64,000 nucleotides of DNA from Alteribacter keqinensis (GCF_003710255.1 NZ_RHIB01000001.1:1240001-1304000); one strand, 5' to 3'. Numbered from the stretch's first letter, positions 27,803 through 38,182 are shown. Notes: generated by a model from the sequence alone, not told the origin. Made by a program: numbers and translations.

Positions 27803-28690
27803 TTATTCATCCTCGAATGAGATTGTCAGGCGCTGTACATCACGTTCCTGGGGAAACTCTACCGGTTCATCATTAATCGTGAGATCAATACCGTAGGCAT
27901 TACCTGTATAAATGAAGAGTTCCTGTCCGGCGCTCAGTTCATAAGAAAGGTCATCACCGCTGCTGTAGGTACTCTGATCCACTTCTTCTCCGTCTATTTG
28001 TACAACAGTCCAGCTGTTTGCCGTGAATTCCAGAAGTACCTCATATTCCCCTGAACCGGACACAAATAATTCAGACTGATTACCATTAATGCTTCCTTCA
28101 GTGATCTCAAGCTCCTCTTCCTGAGGATCCGGCTCAGACTCGGCTTCCTCTTCGTCTTCTTCAGTTCCATCTTCCTGAGATTCCACACCGGTTTCCGGCT
28201 CATCCTCCTCATCAACAGGAGCTCCGCTTTCATCAAAATCTCCAGGTGTCTCACTGTCCCGCGGAACAGCACCTGAATCTTCAAAGTCCAGGTTAAAAAG
28301 CCAGAGTACGACAATAAAAACGATGATAATAAATGCCACGACCAGGGTCGAAATAAGCGATGAAAATCTTGAATTTTTTTTCACCGGTGCCGGTTTTGTT
28401 TCTGTGCTTTTTTTCCGGCTCACCCGGGGCGGCAGCTCGGTTGGTTCTTTTCTGGACCGGGGCAGTTCATCTTTGTGTTCGTCAAAAAGAAGCTCCGGAT
28501 CAAGCCCTACTGATTCTGCGTAGCTTTTCACGAAGGCTCTTGCATAAAATTCCCCCGGCAGGCGGTCAAATGCTCCTTCTTCAATGGCAATCAGATAGCG
28601 TTTTTGAATTTTGGTTCTAACTTGCATTTCTTCAAGAGAAAGCCCGCGCTCTTCCCGGGCTGATTTAAGACGTAATCCTAATTCTGACAA
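27803..28690 (-). CDS. rodZ: RodZ-like cytoskeleton and cell-shape protein (YmfM)
   Basis: A 295-aa single-pass membrane protein. The N-terminal HTH (LGLRLKSAREERGLSLEEMQ; RYLIAIEEGAFDRLPG) binds MreB in RodZ proteins. A basic stretch precedes one transmembrane helix at about residues 110-135 (LISTLVVAFIIIVFIVVLWLF), then an acidic low-complexity linker (E/D-rich), then the extracellular DUF4115 beta-domain. The TTG at 28690 is chosen because GGAAGG lies 7-8 bases before it; an in-frame GTG at 28699 would be inside that SD. The start MSELGLRLK matches B. subtilis YmfM. Confidence 0.9.
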   Translation of the reverse strand: MSELGLRLKSAREERGLSLEEMQVRTKIQKRYLIAIEEGAFDRLPGEFYARAFVKSYAESVGLDPELLFDEHKDELPRSRKEPTELPPRVSRKKSTETKPAPVKKNSRFSSLISTLVVAFIIIVFIVVLWLFNLDFEDSGAVPRDSETPGDFDESGAPVDEEDEPETGVESQEDGTEEDEEEAESEPDPQEEELEITEGSINGNQSELFVSGSGEYEVLLEFTANSWTVVQIDGEEVDQSTYSSGDDLSYELSAGQELFIYTGNAYGIDLTINDEPVEFPQERDVQRLTISFEDE

Positions 28691-28707
28691 TGCTAACACC
28701 TTCCATA

Positions 28708-29481
28708 CTAACTGATATCAAAGGATGAAAAACCGGAATCTACAGCGTCATATGTAATTTCTTCAGATTCATCGCTTCTTAGTTCAATAATATAATCAAA
28801 ATCCTCGAGTGAATACTCTGTTTCCCTGACAAAGATATCCGGGTGTTCAACTACTTTTGTGGCAGGCAGCCGCATAATTTCAGAAACAAGCATACGGTGC
28901 TTTTCAGAGGCCCTCATGGTGGAGACAATACCGTCAATAATATAGATATGATTTTCAGAAAACTCATCGTCAGCCAACTGGCTACGGATGGTCTGCCTTA
29001 AAAGGGTGGATGAAAGAAAGGACCATCGTTTGCTGGCACAAACACTCGCAGCAACCACCGACTCGGTTTTTCCCACTCGCGGCATCCCTCTGATACCGAC
29101 CAGCCGGTGTCCGTCTTTTTTAAACAATTCCGCCATAAAATCCACAAGGACACCAAGCTCATCCCGGACGAAGCGAAACGTTTTCTTTTCATCTTCATCA
29201 CGTTCAATATACCGGCCGTGGCGCACGGCCAGGCGGTCTCTGAGTTTAGGTTCACGGATCTTTCTGAGGGTAATAATATCCATTGTTTCAAGAATGAATT
29301 TCAGCCGCTGGATGGCTTCGTCACTTTCACTGCGGATCAGCATGCCCCGTCTTCTGTGCTCAACGCCGTTAATCGTCACAATATTGATACGGAGCATCCC
29401 GAGAAGAGAAGCAATCTCCCCTAACAGACCGGGGCGGTTTTCATGTATTTGATATTCGAGGTACCACTCTTTTTTTTCCAT
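28708..29481 (-). CDS. ymfK: YmfK family protein (DUF3388): ACT-like domain plus P-loop
   Basis: Conserved Bacillales protein of 257 aa, function unknown. The N-terminus is ACT-like (YQIHENRPGLLGEIASLLGMLRINI), and GIRGMPRVGKTES near residue 130 is a P-loop, followed by YIIDGIVSTMRAS as a possible Walker B. The ATG at 29481 has AGAGGAG 8 bases before it. It stands just before rodZ (17 bases) as in B. subtilis. Confidence 0.85.
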   Translation of the reverse strand: MEKKEWYLEYQIHENRPGLLGEIASLLGMLRINIVTINGVEHRRRGMLIRSESDEAIQRLKFILETMDIITLRKIREPKLRDRLAVRHGRYIERDEDEKKTFRFVRDELGVLVDFMAELFKKDGHRLVGIRGMPRVGKTESVVAASVCASKRWSFLSSTLLRQTIRSQLADDEFSENHIYIIDGIVSTMRASEKHRMLVSEIMRLPATKVVEHPDIFVRETEYSLEDFDYIIELRSDESEEITYDAVDSGFSSFDIS

Positions 29482-29649
29482 GCATGTGCTCCTCTCATCT
29501 GCGCTCCTCAAAAATCTGAGCTTTCATTCTATTATCATAAAGTATTTTTTTCATCTTTAAAAGAGGTACATTGGAAAGTTTCACCTTTAGACCTACATTT
29601 TTTTCACAGAGTACCCCTTTTACAGAAAGATTTTAAAAAAACAGGTAAA

Positions 29650-29678
29650 ACGACAAAAGTGCCGCCTGGAGGCGACAC
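29650..29678 (-). terminator. Terminator of ymfJ
   Basis: GTGTCGCC and GGCGGCAC (one G-U pair) form a hairpin around TCCA on the minus strand, followed by TTTTGTCGTTTT. It lies 11 bases past the ymfJ stop. Confidence 0.75.
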
Positions 29679-29689
29679 CATTTGTACGA

Positions 29690-29938
29690 TTATTTTTCCT
29701 GTACAAGTTTTACCATCATGTTGGCAATCGCATGCTGCTCTTCTTCAGAGGCAACGCGCCACATATCTGCAAGAACAGCTTCCTGCTCGTTTTTAGGCTC
29801 GACTTGTTCAGCCAGGTACTCTCCGACTTGATAAGCCACTTCAGAAACGACCTGATTGTTCATCCCTTCGTGTTTACCCTGCTCCAAACGATCACCTAAA
29901 AAGTGTTTCCATTGATCCCAGTTGTCTAAGACACTCAT
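29690..29938 (-). CDS. ymfJ: YmfJ family protein (DUF3243)
   Basis: An 82-aa conserved Bacillus protein of unknown function, helical and acidic (SVLDNWDQWKHFLGDRL, EVAYQVGEYLAEQVEPKNEQE). GGGAGGG lies about 5 bases before the ATG. It follows ymfI on the same strand by 75 bases, a gap with an imperfect hairpin (29967-29995) that lacks a T-run. Confidence 0.88.
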   Translation of the reverse strand: MSVLDNWDQWKHFLGDRLEQGKHEGMNNQVVSEVAYQVGEYLAEQVEPKNEQEAVLADMWRVASEEEQHAIANMMVKLVQEK

Positions 29939-30013
29939 GGTGTACCCTCCCTTTATTTATTTCTCCTATAGTTTTTCTTAGGTGAAGAAGAACTATACAT
30001 AAAGAGAGAATCT

Positions 30014-30739
30014 TTAACAGTGCCATGCGCCGTTCACACTCAGGATATGGCCGCTTACGTAAGCAGCACCGGGGGACGCCAGGTAGGATACGGCTTCAGC
30101 TACTTCTTCAGGCGTTCCCGGGCGCCCGGCCGGAATATCCTCCACAAGTGCTGCAGACTCTTCTTGTGTGAGGCCATCGTTCATCGCTGTGCTGATCAGA
30201 CCGGGAGCCACGCCGTTAACCTGTATGCCGGAAGGCCCCAGTTCTTTTGCCAGTGCTTTAACGTATGAATTGAGTCCGCCTTTAATCATGGAGTACAGCA
30301 CCTCACAGGAAGCACCTGTCAGTCCCCAGACGGAGGAAATGACAATGATTTTTCCAGACTTTCGGCTCAGCATGCCCGGCAAAAATGCATTTGTGATCTG
30401 ATAGGGGGCAATAAGACCAAGCTGTAGTGCCTGTTCCAAGTCCTTTTGGCCAAAGTCCTGAACAAGGCCGGTATAGCTTTTCCCGCTGTTGTGGACAATG
30501 ACGTCAGGCGTCCCCCGTACTTTTTCCGAAATGTCCCTCAAAGATTCAGGATCGGTCAGGTCTCCCTGGATAAGTACAGGCTCGCTCCCCCCGGCCAGCA
30601 CAGCCCGCTCAGCTGTTTTCAAAGCTCCTTCTTTATTCCTGTTATAGTGAAGTACAAGGGAATACCCTTTTTGGGCAAGTGTCACCGCAATCGCCTGGCC
30701 AATTGCTCCGCTTGCCCCGGTTACAAATGCTAAAGGCAC
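30014..30739 (-). CDS. ymfI: YmfI, SDR-family reductase (EF-P 5-aminopentanone reductase)
   Basis: A 241-aa short-chain dehydrogenase. B. subtilis YmfI reduces the 5-aminopentanone group on Lys32 of elongation factor P, a step needed for swarming. Cofactor motif is TGASGAIGQAIA (TGxxxGxG); catalytic Ser is in VISSVWG and Tyr-Lys in YSMIK. The GTG at 30739, one base after the ymfH stop, has AGGGGAC 8-9 bases upstream; longer in-frame versions overlap ymfH and add no homology. The sequence alone would fit a 3-oxoacyl-ACP reductase; the ymfF-ymfH neighbourhood favours YmfI. Confidence 0.88.
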   Translation of the reverse strand: MPLAFVTGASGAIGQAIAVTLAQKGYSLVLHYNRNKEGALKTAERAVLAGGSEPVLIQGDLTDPESLRDISEKVRGTPDVIVHNSGKSYTGLVQDFGQKDLEQALQLGLIAPYQITNAFLPGMLSRKSGKIIVISSVWGLTGASCEVLYSMIKGGLNSYVKALAKELGPSGIQVNGVAPGLISTAMNDGLTQEESAALVEDIPAGRPGTPEEVAEAVSYLASPGAAYVSGHILSVNGAWHC

Positions 30740-30740
30740 A

Positions 30741-32045
30741 TCAGCTGTCCCCTTTTGGCTTGACAAGACACTTGCTGTACTGGGTGTCCGTTTTAAAATG
30801 TTCGGCCATGGCTGCATTTAAATCCTCAATTGTAATAGACTCCAGTGTAGGGATCACATCAAACAGGTTCATATCATTAAATTGATAACGGGTAAACTGG
30901 TTGGCAATATATTCAGGAGAATTAAGGGACTTCAGGAAGTAGCCGATTTTTTTCTTTCTGATGCTTTCCATCGTCTCTTCATGCAGCTCACGTTTCACGA
31001 ATTCCTCCACCATGGATTTGATCCGATCTGAGAGTTCATCGGGTTTTGATGTATCCCCGCCGATAACAGAGAATCCAAAGCCAAGCTCTCCCGAATAATC
31101 AAAGGAGAAGGTGTCATCAATCAGGCCTTCTTCGTACAGTGTTTCATAATTCTCCGAGCTTGGACCGAACATCATTTCAAGAAGAATGTTTATGGAAAGC
31201 TCATGCTTTAATAAAGCCTCTCCCTGACGGTCAGGAGAACGGTCCTTAAAGCCAACGAGGCATTTACCCGTTTTCACATTCATGGCAATTTCCTGTGACG
31301 CTTGATCAACCTCAGGAGGCTCAGCTTCAAAGAACCGGTCAATTTTTTCAGGCTTGGAAAACTCTTTAGCAGCCTGATTTTCTTTTACAAGCTTCATCAT
31401 TTCTTCAGGATCTACATTGCCTACGATAAAAAGAAGCATGTTGTTCGGATGGTAAAACGTCTCATAGCACGTGTAGAGGAGGTCTTTTGTGACCTCATTG
31501 ATTGATTCAATGGTTCCGGCAATATCAATTTTCACCGGGTGGTATTCATACAGATTACTGATCAGACCGAAATAGCCGCGCCAGTCAGGATTATCATCGT
31601 ACATTTTGATTTCCTGCCCGATAATTCCTTTTTCCTTTTCCACACTCTCTTCGGTAAAGTATGGCTTCTGCACAAAGTCCAACAGGGTTTTCAGGTTTTG
31701 CTCCACACTCGAGGTGCTTGAGAACAAATAGGCTGTCCTGGTAAAGCTCGTAAATGCATTGGCGGATGCCCCTTGTTTACTGAAGAGCTGAAATACATCT
31801 CCGTCTTCATCTTCAAAAAGCTTGTGCTCAAGGAAGTGGGCAATGCCGTCAGGAACTTTTAGTGCATCTTTTTTACCCAGAGGGATGAAATGGTTGTCAA
31901 TGGAGCCGTACTTTGTTGTAAACGTGGCGAAGGACTTATTAAACCCTGCCTTCGGAAGAATATAAACGTCCAGTCCATTATCAAGCTGTTCGTAATAAAG
32001 CGTTTCATTGAGCTGGTCAAAAGTCTGTTTATTCACCGGAATCAT
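30741..32045 (-). CDS. ymfH: M16-family peptidase YmfH (catalytic-type subunit)
   Basis: A 434-aa pitrilysin-family protein. The inverted zinc motif HFLEH is present (GIAHFLEHKLFED), with the third ligand Glu in KGIIGQEIKMYDDN, so it should be catalytic. Together with YmfF it probably forms a two-protein peptidase; substrates are not known. The ATG at 32045 lies inside the end of ymfF (17-base overlap) immediately after GGAGG, with AAAGGA at about 7 bases; a GTG at 32036 spaced 9 from GGAGG is an equal alternative. Confidence 0.9.
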   Translation of the reverse strand: MIPVNKQTFDQLNETLYYEQLDNGLDVYILPKAGFNKSFATFTTKYGSIDNHFIPLGKKDALKVPDGIAHFLEHKLFEDEDGDVFQLFSKQGASANAFTSFTRTAYLFSSTSSVEQNLKTLLDFVQKPYFTEESVEKEKGIIGQEIKMYDDNPDWRGYFGLISNLYEYHPVKIDIAGTIESINEVTKDLLYTCYETFYHPNNMLLFIVGNVDPEEMMKLVKENQAAKEFSKPEKIDRFFEAEPPEVDQASQEIAMNVKTGKCLVGFKDRSPDRQGEALLKHELSINILLEMMFGPSSENYETLYEEGLIDDTFSFDYSGELGFGFSVIGGDTSKPDELSDRIKSMVEEFVKRELHEETMESIRKKKIGYFLKSLNSPEYIANQFTRYQFNDMNLFDVIPTLESITIEDLNAAMAEHFKTDTQYSKCLVKPKGDS

Positions 32046-33321
32046 CCTCCGTTCCTTTTAGGAAGTAAATAGTATCGAGTTCAACTTTCTCTGCCACCGA
32101 AACGACATCTTCCTTTGTTACTTTTTCAATGCCCGGGATCCATTCATCAAGTTCCCGCTTTTTCTCTCCAAGCTCGTTATGATACATCAGCTCAACGAGT
32201 CCTCTGGGTGCATCCATTGTTTCAAGAAGCTGGTTTTTAAGGACTGCTTTTGTCTGTTCGAGCTGTGCATCATCGAAGTCTCCGTTCTTCATCGCTTCCA
32301 TCTGCTCGCGGATGATTCTTACGGCTTTGTCATAGTTGGACGTTTCAATCCCGCTCATGACCATTAAAAGACCTTTGTGGCTTTCTACCCTGGATGCTGC
32401 ATAATACGCAAGGCTTGCCTTTTCACGGACGTTAATGAAAAGTTTGGAATGGGAAAATCCGCCGAACAGCCCGTTAAACAATTGAAGTGCAAAATATTCG
32501 TCATCCTGATACGTAATATTTGTACGGTAACCAAGGTGAAGCTTCCCTTGTTTGAGATCCTGCTGTTCGATGATTTCATTTTCCTCTATGGTGCGGGTTT
32601 TTTCTTTTTCAGCAGAGGATGGTGTCTGGTCTTTACGCTCGGGAAAAGCAAGATGCGCCTGGACGAGCTTTTTTATCTCATCCACTTCCACATCTCCCAC
32701 TACATAGAGGTCCAGAACGTCTTCTTGCATAATTTTTTTATAATAATCATAAAGGGCAGCAGGCGTAATTTCATCAAGTTCAGAGGCATTGCCGTAGACA
32801 AACAGCCCGTAAGGTTCATCTTTGCACATTTCCTCGTTCAGCCTCATGTTGGCGTATCGGATTTTATCATCGTATACGCTTTCAATACGCTGCTTTAAGT
32901 TTCTTTTCTCGCTTGTCAGTATGCTGTCTTTAAACCCGCCATCTTCAACGAGGGGATTTGCAACAACCGAGGTCATCATTTTAAACGCTTCTTCCAAAAG
33001 AGGCGTATTATCTTTTAAATAGCGCTCATTAGCGACTTCAAGTCTGAAGGAAATAAGATGGTTTTCACCTTTTTTATTCACATCTCCTGTAAGGGACGCC
33101 CCGTACAATTCATCAAGGGATTGGCGGATTTTCTGCCTTGTAGGATAGTCTTTTGATCCGCTTTGCATAACAAGGGGAAGTAAGGCTCGTTTCGTGTGAT
33201 CTTCCTTCGTGAGAGGAGCCCGGATATGTAACACAAGCGTATTTGTTTTATACGTTTTTGACTGAATTACATGGACACATACAGGGCCTTCTGTAAACTG
33301 ATTGACATTTACTGCTTCCAT
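32029..33321 (-). CDS. ymfF: M16-family protein YmfF (non-catalytic partner)
   Basis: A 430-aa protein with the M16 fold seen in segments such as SLDELYGASLTGDVNKKGENHLISF and FSHSKLFINVREKASLAYYA. The HxxEH zinc motif is missing, as in B. subtilis YmfF, so it probably pairs with YmfH. AAGGAGG lies 8 bases before ATG. First gene of ymfF-ymfH-ymfI, with a SigA-type promoter about 90-110 bases upstream. Confidence 0.9.
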   Translation of the reverse strand: MEAVNVNQFTEGPVCVHVIQSKTYKTNTLVLHIRAPLTKEDHTKRALLPLVMQSGSKDYPTRQKIRQSLDELYGASLTGDVNKKGENHLISFRLEVANERYLKDNTPLLEEAFKMMTSVVANPLVEDGGFKDSILTSEKRNLKQRIESVYDDKIRYANMRLNEEMCKDEPYGLFVYGNASELDEITPAALYDYYKKIMQEDVLDLYVVGDVEVDEIKKLVQAHLAFPERKDQTPSSAEKEKTRTIEENEIIEQQDLKQGKLHLGYRTNITYQDDEYFALQLFNGLFGGFSHSKLFINVREKASLAYYAASRVESHKGLLMVMSGIETSNYDKAVRIIREQMEAMKNGDFDDAQLEQTKAVLKNQLLETMDAPRGLVELMYHNELGEKKRELDEWIPGIEKVTKEDVVSVAEKVELDTIYFLKGTEDDSGE

Positions 33322-33404
33322 TTGAAACCCTCCTTTAATTTCCGTTGCATATAAGTCCTTTATGCTTCTTTATTAGGATACCTTTCTTTTTCCTTTATAC
33401 ACTG

Positions 33405-33434
33405 ATTGTAGCGAAAAAGACATCGCTTATGCAA
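33405..33434 (-). promoter_or_regulatory. SigA-type promoter of ymfF-ymfH-ymfI
   Basis: TTGCAT, 18 bp, TACAAT on the minus strand, in the gap after the ymfC terminator. Confidence 0.65.
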
Positions 33435-33460
33435 AATATTCCACTCAATTAAAGCATGAA

Positions 33461-33500
33461 AAAAAAGAACGCAGAATAATCGGATATTCCGGCGTTCTTT
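33461..33500 (-). terminator. Terminator of the GntR regulator gene
   Basis: GAACGC-GGAATA pairs with TTATTC-GCGTTC on the minus strand, followed by TTTTTTTTCATG. It starts 7 bases past the ymfC stop. Confidence 0.85.
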
Positions 33501-33507
33501 CATCAGC

Positions 33508-34227
33508 TTATACACGTTTTCTAATAACATGAAATTTAAACTTATCAGCTCTGAAATAGTTAATGGAATAGAGAACAGGCGTCTCCTGCAGATTGAAATG
33601 CATCTGCTTCAGTGTTAAAAGTGACGTTTCCGGTTCACATTCAAGGATCTCAGATACTTTCTCGTGAAACCCGACCGGCTCGATTTGTGTATGAGCATAA
33701 CTGATTGACGTACCCGAGGATTCAAGCTGGTTAAAAATCGACTCTTCCTTATGGGAAACATAATCAGGCAGCAGTCTTTTCGGAAGCTTGTCCAGGCAGT
33801 AGACAACCGGTTTCCCGTCAGCAGTACGAACACGCTCGATTACGATGATCTCCTTAAGATTAAGATCGTTAAATCTGACGCAGTCATCTTCTGATGCCGG
33901 CTGCACAGTTGAAGATAAAAAGATGGTGCCGGGCTCCATGTTGCTTGTTTTAATCATATCGGTTACACTGTTGAGCTCTTCAATACCCGAGGTGAACAGC
34001 GGTTTCGAATTTACGAAAGTTCCCACTCCGTGTCTTCTTATAATTACGCTTTCATCTTCAAGCATTCTTAATGCTTCTCTTAATGTAGCCCGGCTTACAC
34101 CAAGCTGTTTGGACAGGCCGAACTCTGATGGCAGTCTCTCCCCTGGTTCGTAATGGCCTTTGTCAATGTCGTCTTTTATCCGGTCAATGACCTGTAAATA
34201 AAGCGGCCGATGGTCGGACTTAATCAT
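33508..34227 (-). CDS. ymfC: GntR/HutC-family transcriptional regulator (YmfC)
   Basis: A 239-aa regulator. N-terminal winged HTH ([52 protein letters not shown]) and a C-terminal UTRA ligand-binding domain ([29 protein letters not shown]). The target and effector are not deducible. The ATG at 34227 has AAGGGGAG about 8 bases before it; an in-frame start at 34281 would add 18 residues outside the HTH. It lies between spoIIIE and ymfF, as in B. subtilis. Confidence 0.9.
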   Translation of the reverse strand: MIKSDHRPLYLQVIDRIKDDIDKGHYEPGERLPSEFGLSKQLGVSRATLREALRMLEDESVIIRRHGVGTFVNSKPLFTSGIEELNSVTDMIKTSNMEPGTIFLSSTVQPASEDDCVRFNDLNLKEIIVIERVRTADGKPVVYCLDKLPKRLLPDYVSHKEESIFNQLESSGTSISYAHTQIEPVGFHEKVSEILECEPETSLLTLKQMHFNLQETPVLYSINYFRADKFKFHVIRKRV

Positions 34228-34330
34228 AAATCCACTCCCCTTACACCCATATATCTCTTTTTTTCGCAGAACAGAAATCACTAAATTAACTTTATCACGA
34301 AAACTGGAATTACACTAGCATTTTTAAAAG

Positions 34331-34470
34331 CGCTTTCCGCGGTGGTGACGGCGAGCTACCAAGAGGTTTATGCCTGTTTCTTCCACGCTACGCAGATATG
34401 TCGAGCACCTCGCAGCTTATTCGTGGTGTAACTGCTCGTTGCTCCCGCAGAGTGTCGTGCACTCGCGAAA
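34331..34470 (+). repeat. Dispersed intergenic repeat, copy D
   Basis: CGCTTTCCGCGGTGG, AAGAGGTTTATGCCTG, CGCTACGCAGATATG, CTCGCAGCTTATTCGTGGTG and GCTCCCGCAGAGTGTCG align in order with the 38.5-kb copy in the same orientation. The GTTGATT ends are not visible. It fills the gap between the regulator gene and the spoIIIE terminator. Confidence 0.75.
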
Positions 34471-34475
34471 CGGGA

Positions 34476-34527
34476 TAAAAAAAGCTGCTTTATAAAGGGG
34501 GACTCCCTCTGAATAAAACAGCCTTTC
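34476..34527 (-). terminator. Terminator of spoIIIE
   Basis: AGGCTGTTTTAT pairs with ATAAAGCAGCTT with an inner AGAGGG/CCCCCT helix, followed by TTTTTTATCC on the minus strand, a few bases past the stop. Confidence 0.82.
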
Positions 34528-34529
34528 TC

Positions 34530-36944
34530 CTAACCGTTTGACACCTGGTCGTCCTGTCCTTTAGCGACGAGTACTTCCCTCGGCTTGCTTCCTTCGTAGG
34601 GTCCCACTACACCGCGGACCTCCATTTCATCAATAAGTCGGGCGGCTCTCGTGTAACCGATACGAAAGCGCCTTTGAAGCATGGATACCGAAGCGGTCTG
34701 CATTTCTGTGATGAGCTGGACTGCTTCATCATACAGATCATCCTCAACGGCCCCATGGGATTCCTGCTCCCCTTCCTGAGGAATCATTTCTTCTGCGTAC
34801 TGTGCCTTCTGCTGTTCAATACAGAAGTTTACAATCCGCTCAACTTCATCATCACTTAGGAAAGCACCTTGTATTCTTGTAGGTTTGGATGCTCCCACAG
34901 GAATGAACAGCATGTCTCCCCGTCCGAGAAGCTTTTCTGCACCGTTCATATCCAGGATTGTTCTGGAGTCAGTCTGACTGGATACCCCAAAAGCAATTCT
35001 GGATGGTATGTTTGCTTTGATTACACCTGTAATAACATCCACAGACGGTCGCTGTGTGGCAATAATCAAGTGAATACCTGCAGCCCGGGCCATCTGGGCA
35101 AGACGTGTAATGGAGTCTTCCACGTCTGAAGAGGCGACCATCATAAGGTCTGCAAGCTCATCGACGATAACGACGATAAACGGCAGGTACGGATGGTGAT
35201 CCTCTTCAGGCCTCTTCGCATTTTCTCTTTTCATGTAGGCATTGTACCCTTCAATGTTCCTTGTACCTGAATCTGCAAAAAGTTCATAGCGTCTTTCCAT
35301 TTCAGATACAACTTTTTTAAGGGCCTGTGATGCTTTTTTCGGGTCCGTCACTACCGGTGAAAGAAGATGTGGTATGCCGTTGTATACATTCAGCTCAACC
35401 ATTTTCGGGTCGATCATCATCAGCTTTACTTCGTGAGGCTTGCTTCGCATCAGAATACTTACGACGATTCCGTTTATACATACACTTTTTCCGCTTCCTG
35501 TTGCCCCTGCAACAAGAAGGTGGGGCATTTTATTGAGCTCTGCAATAACGGCTTCCCCTGATATGTTACGGCCAAGACCGATAGCGAGAGGGTTATCGGA
35601 ATCAAGCATCTGTTTCGCTTCAAGCACTTCTTTCAGGGTCACCAAAGACACTTCCTGATTTGGAACTTCAATCCCGATTGCTGATTTTCCCGGAATCGGC
35701 GCTTCAATACGGATATCCTTGGCAGCCAGTGCCAGAGCAAGGTCATCACTAAGGTTTACGATCTTGCTTACTTTTACACCGGCAGACGGGTACACTTCGT
35801 ATTTCGTCACCGACGGACCGAGATGAACTTCTGTGACTCTTGCTTTTACTCCGAAGCTTTCAAGAGTCTGCTCCAGCTTCCGGGCATTTTTCGAAAGAAG
35901 GTGATGCTCTTTCGTCTGATTTGTCTTTTTCGGATTGTTTAAAAGCCCGCCGTCCGGGAGCTCATAGTTTTCGTTCTCTCTTGAGATGACCGCAAGAGAA
36001 GCAGTAGGAACAGGAATCGCTTCTTCTTCCTCTTCATCAGGTATGGGCTTTTTAGCCTGCGGGTCTTCACTTGAAGGAGTCTTTGAAGAAAGAGGTGCTG
36101 TACCTTCGGAAGAGTCCTGCAGCCCTGATCCGTCTTCGTACGCTTTTGTTGAAAAGTCGTAAATAATCGGCTCTTCCTCCGGTTGATCGCTGCCTGAAGA
36201 TACAGGTTCGGGAGCAATGGACGTTTGAGGGGCTTCGGGCTTTTTACCGGCTTTTTTCTTTTCCTCTGCTTCTTGTTTTAACGATTTTCGTCTCTCGTTT
36301 ACCGCCTCTTTCATGGAATGAAAGCTCTCAATGAGCCAGGCTCCGAGAGAAGTGAACATTTTTTTCAGAGAATCGATTACCCTGTCTGTACCCTTTTTAA
36401 GTACATCTGTAACCGACCGCCCTGTAATCAGTATGATGGCTGCAATAATCAGACCGATTGAAAAAGCGATGGTTCCGCCGGATGCAAACAAAAAGTGGGT
36501 CATACTGAAACCCAGAGCTCCGACCATCCCCCCGCCAAGGCTTTCAATGGCTGCATCACCGCTGAGCTGCATCATAAAGAGATAGTACGTATTCATAATA
36601 ACAGAACGGTCTGTAAACGCTTCGGCTTCGGCGAGGGCTTCAAACAACCGTACGTGGGTAAGTAAAGCGATGGCAAAAACCAATACGTACATACCGGTCA
36701 TTCGTCTCGTCCAGAACGTGGGCCATTTTCGTTTGATCATAAAATAAAAGGATAGAAGAAGAAGCCCGATCGTCAGAATCGTATGCCAGTCTCCAAGAAC
36801 AAACCTGAACAGCTGGACGATGCCTTCTCCGGCAAATCCGAGCCGCGCAAATGCCACGGTGGATATGACAAGGAGAAAAACACCTGCAAGTTCGTATGTG
36901 AGCTGGGATTTCCATTTTTGTTTTTTTCGTTTTCTTTTTGTCAT
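34530..36944 (-). CDS. spoIIIE: DNA translocase FtsK/SpoIIIE
   Basis: Septal DNA pump that moves the chromosome into the forespore. The 804-aa protein has four hydrophobic segments within residues 15-180, an acidic and charged linker to about 330, an alpha domain from about 335 ([30 protein letters not shown]), the motor with Walker [10 protein letters not shown] and Walker [12 protein letters not shown], and a C-terminal gamma winged helix ([24 protein letters not shown]) that reads SRS sites. GAGGTG lies 6 bases before ATG. Position beside tepA and rnjB marks it as SpoIIIE rather than SftA. Confidence 0.96.
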   Translation of the reverse strand: MTKRKRKKQKWKSQLTYELAGVFLLVISTVAFARLGFAGEGIVQLFRFVLGDWHTILTIGLLLLSFYFMIKRKWPTFWTRRMTGMYVLVFAIALLTHVRLFEALAEAEAFTDRSVIMNTYYLFMMQLSGDAAIESLGGGMVGALGFSMTHFLFASGGTIAFSIGLIIAAIILITGRSVTDVLKKGTDRVIDSLKKMFTSLGAWLIESFHSMKEAVNERRKSLKQEAEEKKKAGKKPEAPQTSIAPEPVSSGSDQPEEEPIIYDFSTKAYEDGSGLQDSSEGTAPLSSKTPSSEDPQAKKPIPDEEEEEAIPVPTASLAVISRENENYELPDGGLLNNPKKTNQTKEHHLLSKNARKLEQTLESFGVKARVTEVHLGPSVTKYEVYPSAGVKVSKIVNLSDDLALALAAKDIRIEAPIPGKSAIGIEVPNQEVSLVTLKEVLEAKQMLDSDNPLAIGLGRNISGEAVIAELNKMPHLLVAGATGSGKSVCINGIVVSILMRSKPHEVKLMMIDPKMVELNVYNGIPHLLSPVVTDPKKASQALKKVVSEMERRYELFADSGTRNIEGYNAYMKRENAKRPEEDHHPYLPFIVVIVDELADLMMVASSDVEDSITRLAQMARAAGIHLIIATQRPSVDVITGVIKANIPSRIAFGVSSQTDSRTILDMNGAEKLLGRGDMLFIPVGASKPTRIQGAFLSDDEVERIVNFCIEQQKAQYAEEMIPQEGEQESHGAVEDDLYDEAVQLITEMQTASVSMLQRRFRIGYTRAARLIDEMEVRGVVGPYEGSKPREVLVAKGQDDQVSNG

Positions 36945-37088
36945 TTACAACACCTCAACTTATGTAAAGGCTCTCTTCATGTACTATTCGAGAACCTTGT
37001 ATGAAAAGCCTTTGTCTTATTTTGTCAGCCTTTCTCCGCAACCTTTGCAGGAGAAGTGCTGTTATTCTCACTTACAACTCCCACAAAG

Positions 37089-37133
37089 AAAACAAGCAGC
37101 CATACGATTGGCTGCCTGTCGAACGCTTGTTTT
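37089..37133 (-). terminator. Terminator of the tepA-ylzJ unit
   Basis: AAAACAAGC pairs with GCTTGTTTT, enclosing a GGCAGCC/GGCTGCC stem; CTTTG follows on the minus strand. It lies 55 bases after the ylzJ stop. The hairpin is near-symmetric and may act on both strands. The rest of the gap to spoIIIE holds no clear promoter. Confidence 0.65.
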
Positions 37134-37187
37134 CATTTTATCATACCCTTACTGGTGAAGGAAGGGAGCATTGGCCTCATTTTCCTC

Positions 37188-37433
37188 TTATTCCAACCCT
37201 CCGTTAAGGTTTATCGGATCGAGGAGACTTCCCGGCTGGTAATGACTGTGGAGGTACATGTTCGGATCGGTACTTAATAAACGTACTACCCGGTACTTCC
37301 CGGGACCCTCGGAAGCATTTACCGCTTCTACGACTAGAGAGCCGCCTGCTACAGGAATCGTCTGTTGCTTGGTGAACTCTTCTTCACTTGCCGGGAAGAT
37401 GAGGTTCTGTGCCTGGTACGTATACAGAATCAT
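37188..37433 (-). CDS. ylzJ: YlzJ-like protein
   Basis: An 81-aa conserved Bacillales protein of unknown function that always follows tep[20 protein letters not shown] is the typical start and a Pro/Asn-rich C-terminus ([18 protein letters not shown]) is also typical. Its ATG overlaps the tepA stop by 4 bases (ATGA), so the pair is coupled. Confidence 0.85.
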   Translation of the reverse strand: MILYTYQAQNLIFPASEEEFTKQQTIPVAGGSLVVEAVNASEGPGKYRVVRLLSTDPNMYLHSHYQPGSLLDPINLNGGLE

Positions 37434-38182
37434 TGTACGACATCCCCTTCTGTCTGGGGTTTTGCATCATCAATGAGCTCATTAAGTTTTTTGATCGCCA
37501 TCCCGATCCCGCCCACTTCATTAATCATTCCATATCGGACGGCATCTTCACCGATAACGTTTGTTCCGATATCACGGGTGAGGTTGCCTTTTGAAAGCAT
37601 AAGGTCTTTGAATTTTTCTTCAGAAATCTCCGAGTTCCGGGTTACAAAGCTGATGACTCTGTCCTGCATTTTATCAAGGTATTCAAACGTTTGAGGCACA
37701 CCGATCACCAGCCCTGTGAGCCTAACGGGGTGAATGGTCATGGTGGCGGTTTCTGCAATAAAGCTGTAGTCAGCTGCTACTGCAATCGGGACGCCGATGG
37801 AATGCCCTCCCCCGAGTACAAGGGTAACGGTTGGCTTGGAAAGAGAAGAGATCATTTCAGCAAGGGCAAGCCCCGCTTCTACATCTCCCCCGACCGTATT
37901 CAGGATAACGAGCAGTCCTTCAATCTTTTTATTTTGTTCTGCGGCCACAAGTTGTGGAATGACGTGTTCATACTTCGTTGTTTTATTCTGGGGCGGCAGC
38001 TGCATATGCCCTTCGATCTGACCCACAATGGTGAGGACGTGAATATTGGATTCTTCCATTTTAGGGACGTTCGTCGTTCCAAGCTGCTGTATTTTATCCA
38101 GAATCCCGTCCTTCCCTTTACCGCCCTCCTGAGGCTGGTTTGGGGCAGGGTTTGGCTGATCGTTCTGATAATAGTGGTTCAT
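37430..38182 (-). CDS. tepA: TepA (YmfB), ClpP-fold protease
   Basis: A 250-aa ClpP-family serine protease-like protein; in B. subtilis TepA was described as translocation-enhancing and affects spore outgrowth by degrading small acid-soluble proteins. [12 protein letters not shown] holds the Ser of the oxyanion-type motif and [10 protein letters not shown] the His of the triad. The N-terminal 40 residues are a P/Q/G-rich tail. The ATG at 38182 has GAGGAGG about 10 bases before it; the open frame continues to 38323 without homology. Confidence 0.93.
   Translation of the reverse strand: MNHYYQNDQPNPAPNQPQEGGKGKDGILDKIQQLGTTNVPKMEESNIHVLTIVGQIEGHMQLPPQNKTTKYEHVIPQLVAAEQNKKIEGLLVILNTVGGDVEAGLALAEMISSLSKPTVTLVLGGGHSIGVPIAVAADYSFIAETATMTIHPVRLTGLVIGVPQTFEYLDKMQDRVISFVTRNSEISEEKFKDLMLSKGNLTRDIGTNVIGEDAVRYGMINEVGGIGMAIKKLNELIDDAKPQTEGDVVQ

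Noticed and set aside
29967-29995. Hairpin between ymfI and ymfJ as a terminator
   Set aside because: The stem is imperfect and no T-run follows, so it was not listed as a terminator.
37056-37277. Plus-strand frames around the ylzJ terminator
   Set aside because: They run through the terminator hairpin and have no SD.
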